From Candidatus Hodarchaeaceae archaeon (GTDB lineage Archaea > Hadarchaeota > Hadarchaeia > Hadarchaeales > Hadarchaeaceae), in assembly GCA_030018135.1 (NCBI GenBank), contig JASEGJ010000030.1, forward strand, positions 1 to 7,463: DNA of 7,463 nucleotides, in the 5' to 3' direction. Within the stretch, counting starts at the first letter, position 1, and every line of letters starts with the position of its first letter. The position numbers and the translations under genes were made by a program. A model generated the notes under the pieces. It did not search any database. It saw nothing but the letters and a program-made list of their open reading frames with translations, and was not told the origin of the DNA. This document shows, one piece after another, positions 5,268 to 7,463 of this stretch.

Positions 5268-5567
5268 CTACCCCTCCTTGAAAGAAGGGGCTTGTCCCTC
5301 AGGGTGATTCAGGTGTCGCCGACCACCATCATCGGACAAGGCGCGGCGGCTGACTGCGCCGCCAGCCGCAGGAATCTGGGCGTAGGTAACCATGCTTTCG
5401 CCCGCCCCGCGGCAGATGTTGAGCGAAGCCACCCGATCGGCATTTGCCTCGAACCCGCACCGAATGCACTTGAAGTAGCGGAAGTTTCGACGGTTGGCCT
5501 TGTCGACGAGGCACCACCTCAGCCCTATGCGATTTTCGGGGAGAGAGGTCACCGAAAGTAATCCCAA
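5268..5567 (-). pseudogene. tnpB: TnpB C-terminal fragment (RuvC-III and zinc ribbon)
   Basis: TnpB is an RNA-guided nuclease of about 350-400 aa; here only the end remains. From about 5520 the frame reads CLVDKANRRNFRYFKCIRCG and then FEANADRVASLNI. CIRCG is the second zinc knuckle and the Asp of ANADRVASLN aligns with the RuvC-III catalytic Asp. The first knuckle is damaged: a single Cys before LVDKANR where CxxCG is expected. The RuvC-I and RuvC-II acids and the whole N-terminal part are missing. The tail ends PEGQAPSFKEG at TAG 5268-5270, inside the right-end hairpin, as is usual. The frame is open back to TTG 5567, but residues before CLVDK look like left-end sequence fused by an internal deletion. 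No start is expected, so it should not be functional. Confidence 0.85.
5271..5290. repeat. Right-end hairpin of the IS605 remnant
   Basis: CCCCTCCTT and AGAAGGGG arms form an eight-pair stem with one mismatch and a two-base loop. In intact elements this hairpin lies at the 3' end of the TnpB-associated RNA, and the flanking host sequence supplies the guide. Here that flank is relE. Confidence 0.6.
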
Positions 5568-5575
5568 ATTCCTCC

Positions 5576-5595
5576 CCCCCAGCTAAAGCAGGGGG
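5576..5595. repeat. Left-end hairpin of the IS605 remnant
   Basis: Five C's pair with five G's, then an A-A mismatch, two G-C pairs and the loop TAAA. It lies 15 bases inside the inferred left boundary, a usual subterminal position for the TnpA recognition hairpin. Confidence 0.55.
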
Positions 5596-5655
5596 TCTCC
5601 TTGGGGTGTTTTAAATGAAAAAATCGTCGACGTCAAACGGGCTTGGATGAAGTAA

Positions 5656-5760
5656 ATTTTTTTAAAAAAGTTGATGGTACTAACCGCAAAGCTTTATCGC
5701 GCGCCGAAACTTGTCGGTTGAGGGTTGACAACCCGATCGTTTTATATGCCATTCACGAGC
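5656..5760. terminator. Short spacer with A/T block and hairpin between relE remnant and vapC
   Basis: ATTTTTTTAAAAAAG (from 5656) offers T-runs on both strands. It can stop plus-strand transcripts from the relE operon and minus-strand transcripts from the second vapBC. A 13-base hairpin, GGGTT-GAC-AACCC, lies at 5722-5734. TTTTATATG at 5739-5747 resembles a TATA box but has no gene in position behind it. No coding region is seen. Confidence 0.45.
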
Positions 5761-6174
5761 TCATTTAATCTCATTCAAAAATTCAGCTGGCGTAACCGCG
5801 TTGACCTTCTCCCGAACCTCCTTCGTTGAAAAATCCTTGTCCCCGGTTATGAAATAATCTGGCCTCACGGCAAGCGCACAGGCTAAAATTGGAGCGTCTT
5901 TCTTGTCCCCGATCAATTTTGCCGCGCTCGGAATGAGGTCGAGGTATCTCTTGGCCGGGATTACCCTCGCTCCTACCATTCTCAGAAAATTATCCAATAA
6001 GTACTCTCTGTACGAAATTTTTCTCCTAAAAACTGCGCGAATCTCCTCGAGTTCATCCACAGGGATCAGAAGCCTAAGCCTTCGCTTCCCTAACAGCTTG
6101 AGTATCTCTGATGGTTTCCCAGTATAGAGAAGTCCGGAAAAGATGATGTTAGAGTCCACCAAGACGTTTTTCAT
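5761..6174 (-). CDS. PIN-domain toxin (second VapBC-like pair)
   Basis: 137 aa from ATG 6174. The frame is open 12 codons further up, but those residues (RRGRRSGRKS) are in the antitoxin gene and unlike the family. Seen: D7 (MKNVLVDSNIIFSGL), acidic cluster E41/E43/E44 (VDELEEIRAVF), D90 and D93 (GDKKDAPILACALA), D112 and D114 (FITGDKDF). These are the four PIN blocks, and the spacing and the SGLLYTGKPSEIL opening resemble the PIN_3 group of putative toxins more than the first VapC. Expected activity is Mg-dependent RNA cleavage. The start overlaps the antitoxin end by 26 bases, and GGAAGGA about 5 bases before it can act as the ribosome site, so the pair is co-expressed. It looks intact. Confidence 0.88.
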   Translation of the reverse strand: MKNVLVDSNIIFSGLLYTGKPSEILKLLGKRRLRLLIPVDELEEIRAVFRRKISYREYLLDNFLRMVGARVIPAKRYLDLIPSAAKLIGDKKDAPILACALAVRPDYFITGDKDFSTKEVREKVNAVTPAEFLNEIK

Positions 6175-6445
6175 ACTTTTCCTTCCAGATCTCCGCCCGC
6201 GCCGCTTCAATCTCCTCCTCGATGTCTTTCAGAGTCAATCCCTTCCGCTTCGCCAGCTTCCTACAATATCTCTGCAGCTCTTCCAAGGAATCCATTATCT
6301 CGACTTTTTTCAGGAGGGCCAGCTCGCTGCCAACGCTCTCTACTATCAATTTCGCCCCGGGTTCAATGCCGAGTTTTCTTCTGACCTCTTCCGGTATGGT
6401 AACTTGGCCTTTCTTCGTCACAGATACGAGCTTCACCTGGGTCAC
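6149..6445 (-). CDS. AbrB-family antitoxin (second pair)
   Basis: 98 aa from GTG 6445; GTG 6436 is an alternative. The TATA box lies about 30 bases above GTG 6445, which suits a leaderless message. The frame is open much further upstream, but that part overlaps the promoter and the FnIII gene end and is not real. Residues 5-50 (KLVSVTKKGQVTIPEEVRRK, LGIEPGAKLIVE, ELALLKK) are a classic SpoVT/AbrB swapped-hairpin DNA-binding domain. Residues 51-98 form a charged helical tail (EELQRYCRKLAKRKGLTLKD, EEEIEAARAEIWKEKYEKR) expected to bind and mask the PIN toxin. A 21-bp palindrome covers the transcription start, implying self-repression. Unlike the first vapB, its frame ends normally inside the toxin start region. 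Confidence 0.9.
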   Translation of the reverse strand: MTQVKLVSVTKKGQVTIPEEVRRKLGIEPGAKLIVESVGSELALLKKVEIMDSLEELQRYCRKLAKRKGLTLKDIEEEIEAARAEIWKEKYEKRLGGL

Positions 6446-6451
6446 GATTAA

Positions 6452-6480
6452 AAAGTAATACAGTATTACTTTATAAATAT
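6452..6480 (-). promoter_or_regulatory. Promoter and palindromic operator of the second vapBC
   Basis: On the minus strand a TATA box (TTTATAAAG, about 6469-6477) runs into a perfect palindrome at 6452-6472: arms AAAGTAATAC and GTATTACTTT around one central base. The palindrome ends 6 bases before GTG 6445, so it spans the expected transcription start. A dimeric AbrB-type antitoxin bound here would block polymerase. Confidence 0.75.
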
Positions 6481-6510
6481 TGCGGGGTTTTTCAAATTTT
6501 CCTGCTAGCC

Positions 6511-6920
6511 CTATTTCAACTTGAGCCTTGATGCAACGATGAGCGTCGCCACGATCGCCCCGATCGCGCGCCCGATCAAGAGCCAGTTCACGCCTCCCTC
6601 CGGGGGCGGGACTTCGATCGATAAGGTTGTCGCCCACCTCTGGACCGAGTCGCCATAAGAGCCCGCCGCGTCGTGGGTCCGGATTTTGAAGTAGTGGGGG
6701 GTTCCCGGGATAAGCCGCTGGCGGTGCAGGAGGTTGTCGATGCGTCCGTTATCGTCGCGAGCATGGTTTCATCGCTCGGCGTGAAGCCCGGCTCCGTGGA
6801 TCCATAGACCTCGTAGCGCGCGAAATCCTCGAGCGTGCTCTGGGACCAGCTCAGTGTTACAGAACTCGCCCTGACATCCGTCGGCGATTTGAGAATTATC
6901 GCCCTGCCCGCCGCCCCACC
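6511..6920 (-). pseudogene. Fibronectin-III domain plus C-terminal membrane anchor, headless and frameshifted
   Basis: The minus strand reads AIILKSPTDVRASSVTLSWS, then RYEVYGSTEPGFTPSDE and ATITDASTTSCTASG in one phase to about 6714. It then continues in another phase as LIPGTPHYFKIRTHDAAGSY, WATTLSIEVPPPEGG and a hydrophobic WLLIGRAIGAIVATLIVA with tail SRLKLK, stopping at TAG 6511-6513. FnIII marks are the LSW tryptophan, the YEVYGS strand and the PGTPHYFKI strand. One extra C near 6713 restores SGLIPGTPHYF. There is no start codon: the first phase runs back into the 3' end of the upstream ATPase gene. What is left is the last domain and anchor of what was probably a larger surface protein. 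The orientation matches both neighbours. Confidence 0.72.
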
Positions 6921-6927
6921 TACCGCT

Positions 6928-7463
6928 TTACAGCTCCTCCGAGGCGGTGCCCTCGCTCCCCTTCGTCCCCCCGACGGGTTTCCCGACTCCCTCCATCTCC
7001 TTCTTTGACCTCTTCTTTGGCTCCTCCGGGATCTTCTTCACCACTATGCCCTGGTCGGTTATGTTGAAGAAGTGCAGCTGGTTGCTGTGCTCCGTGCCCC
7101 GCATCTTCCTTATCTCCAGCGCCCTGTCACGCGTCAGGCCCTCGCCCTCGTAGTACAGCACTATCACGCCGTCCGCGACGTCCTCTTCCATGCCGACCCT
7201 GCTGAGCTCCTCCCTGCCCTCCCTGATCTGGGATGTCAGCAGCGAGGTACAGTCGAGCCTTGCCAGCCTGTCCTTGAGGTCGCCCAGCTGCAGCCTCATC
7301 GTGAACTCGTCCGGGGCGAACGCGGAGAGCAGCTCCACCCCGTCTATGGCAACGCGCTTGGACTCCGAGCTCTCGACCGCCTCCACCACTTCCGCGAAGA
7401 TGTCCTCGATCGCTGCTTCCGCCTTCTTCATCGCCTTGGTCACGCTCGCCAGGGGGCCGCCCA
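6928..7463 (-). CDS. KaiC/RAD55-type RecA-fold ATPase, C-terminal part (runs off window)
   Basis: The frame is open through the window edge, so the N-terminal part with Walker A is not visible; GTG 7443 is internal, not the start. Seen: a charged helix AMKKAEAAIEDIFAEVVEAV, then the Walker B strand RVAIDGVELLSAF. LARLDCTSLLTSQIREG follows, then VADGVIVLYYEG, and RALEIRKMRGTEHSNQLHFF with ITDQGIVV, the order found in archaeal KaiC-like proteins. RKMRGT corresponds to the conserved KMRG segment that reaches the neighbouring subunit. The last 35 residues (EEPKKRSKKEMEGVGKPVGG, then acidic residues) are a charged, probably unstructured tail. Such proteins are signalling or DNA-associated ATPases; ArlH of the archaellum is one relative. 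The exact role here cannot be told. Confidence 0.85.
   Translation of the reverse strand, partial: GGPLASVTKAMKKAEAAIEDIFAEVVEAVESSESKRVAIDGVELLSAFAPDEFTMRLQLGDLKDRLARLDCTSLLTSQIREGREELSRVGMEEDVADGVIVLYYEGEGLTRDRALEIRKMRGTEHSNQLHFFNITDQGIVVKKIPEEPKKRSKKEMEGVGKPVGGTKGSEGTASEEL

Larger units (their letters stand above)
5262..5610 (-). mobile_element. IS200/IS605-family remnant (about 350 bp), inserted in relE
   Basis: Oriented on the minus strand. The left end has an imperfect hairpin at 5576-5595 (CCCCC and GGGGG arms around AGCTAAAGCA). The right end has one at 5271-5290 (CCCCTCCTT paired with AGAAGGGG, one mismatch), followed on the minus strand by TAGTTGACC. Subterminal hairpins without terminal inverted repeats, and no obvious target duplication, fit this family, which moves as single-stranded DNA. 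Between them is only the end of tnpB; no tnpA is present, so the element cannot move on its own. Boundaries are inferred from where relE sequence stops and restarts, accurate to a few bases. On the minus strand the base run just outside the left end is TTTAA, a plausible target motif. Confidence 0.75.
5044..5655 (+). pseudogene. RelE-like toxin, broken at its 5' end and split by an IS605 remnant
   Basis: RelE-fold toxins cleave ribosome-bound mRNA. The N-terminal strand GFKVAIRPQ is read from 5044, directly behind the antitoxin stop, but has no start codon there (nearest in-frame ATG 5011 lies in the antitoxin). The phase must change between about 5070 and 5091 to reach AIHAAKQAQRCADALAELGR, DPFGDRSDVDIKRWRGPEFQ and YRLRVGRHRFGYDVRK. 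These carry the helix, the DPF turn and the central strands (K..RG....YRLRVG..RF.YDV) of the family. At 5261 the toxin gives way to TnpB-type sequence. It resumes at 5611 with LNEKIVDVKRAWMK and TAA 5653-5655, a plausible final strand. Without the insert, codon 5259-5261 joins codon 5611-5613 in phase. The toxin is almost certainly inactive. Confidence 0.75.

Noticed and set aside
5091-5561. 156-aa plus-strand protein starting at ATG 5091
   Set aside because: Its first half is the RelE-like toxin and its second half is antisense to the TnpB fragment. The ATG is inside the toxin's expected N-terminal helix, so it is not a natural protein.
5739-5750. TATA-like TTTTATATG as a promoter
   Set aside because: The plus strand downstream is antisense to an intact PIN toxin and has no gene in place. 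The A/T match alone is not enough.
6446-6637. N-terminal extension of the second antitoxin to residue 1 at 6637
   Set aside because: The extension crosses the TATA box, the palindromic operator and the end of the FnIII gene, and has no family similarity. GTG 6445 fits the promoter.
1-7463. CRISPR array, tRNA or rRNA genes
   Set aside because: I found no regularly spaced direct repeats and no tRNA- or rRNA-like conserved stretches. GGTTCAAA near 5070 lies inside the relE remnant and has no matching tRNA arms.

Overview
The window looks archaeal and thermophile-like. Several genes have TATA boxes about 25-30 bases before their start codon, as expected for leaderless archaeal transcripts. Recognisable products include an archaeal-type A24 prepilin peptidase, a KaiC/RAD55-type RecA-fold ATPase, AbrB-PIN (VapBC) pairs and an IS200/IS605 TnpB relic. 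I cannot assign a lineage; Thermoproteota or a related group (Korarchaeia, Bathyarchaeia) is a guess.

Layout. 1-342: no clear gene. 343-1491 (+): prepilin peptidase with eight or nine membrane segments and a cytosolic domain near its C-terminus. 1492-1784: T-rich stops, then a good promoter. 1785-2546 (+): secreted matrixin-like zinc protease. 2547-2932: non-coding, with a 16-bp palindrome. 2933-3450 (-): three-TM protein of unknown function, apparently coupled to a tiny upstream ORF. 3451-3836: A/T-rich spacer. 3837-4515 (-): first vapBC pair. 4516-4790: divergent control region with a possible 46-aa ORF. 4819-5655 (+): broken ribbon-helix-helix antitoxin followed by a broken RelE-like toxin. 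A roughly 350-bp IS605 remnant (5262-5610, carrying a minus-strand TnpB C-terminus) sits inside the toxin. 5761-6445 (-): second vapBC pair, with a 21-bp palindrome between its TATA box and start. 6511-6920 (-): headless, frameshifted fibronectin-III/TM gene. 6928-7463 (-): C-terminal part of a KaiC/RAD55-like ATPase that runs off the window.

How it fits together. 3.8-6.5 kb is a toxin-antitoxin island: two apparently complete VapBC operons flank a third module that has decayed. The most informative feature is the split relE. If the TnpB-derived element is removed, the toxin's C-terminal residues rejoin in frame. The removal point is next to TTTAA on the element's left-end side, which behaves like a TnpB target-adjacent motif. 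The other genes do not form an obvious shared pathway. The peptidase (pilin/archaellin maturation) and the matrixin (extracellular proteolysis) both act at the cell surface.

Four places show apparent one-base frame breaks (near 4275, 4897, 5080 and 6713). This is either real accessory-gene decay or indel error in the assembly, and the sequence alone cannot decide.
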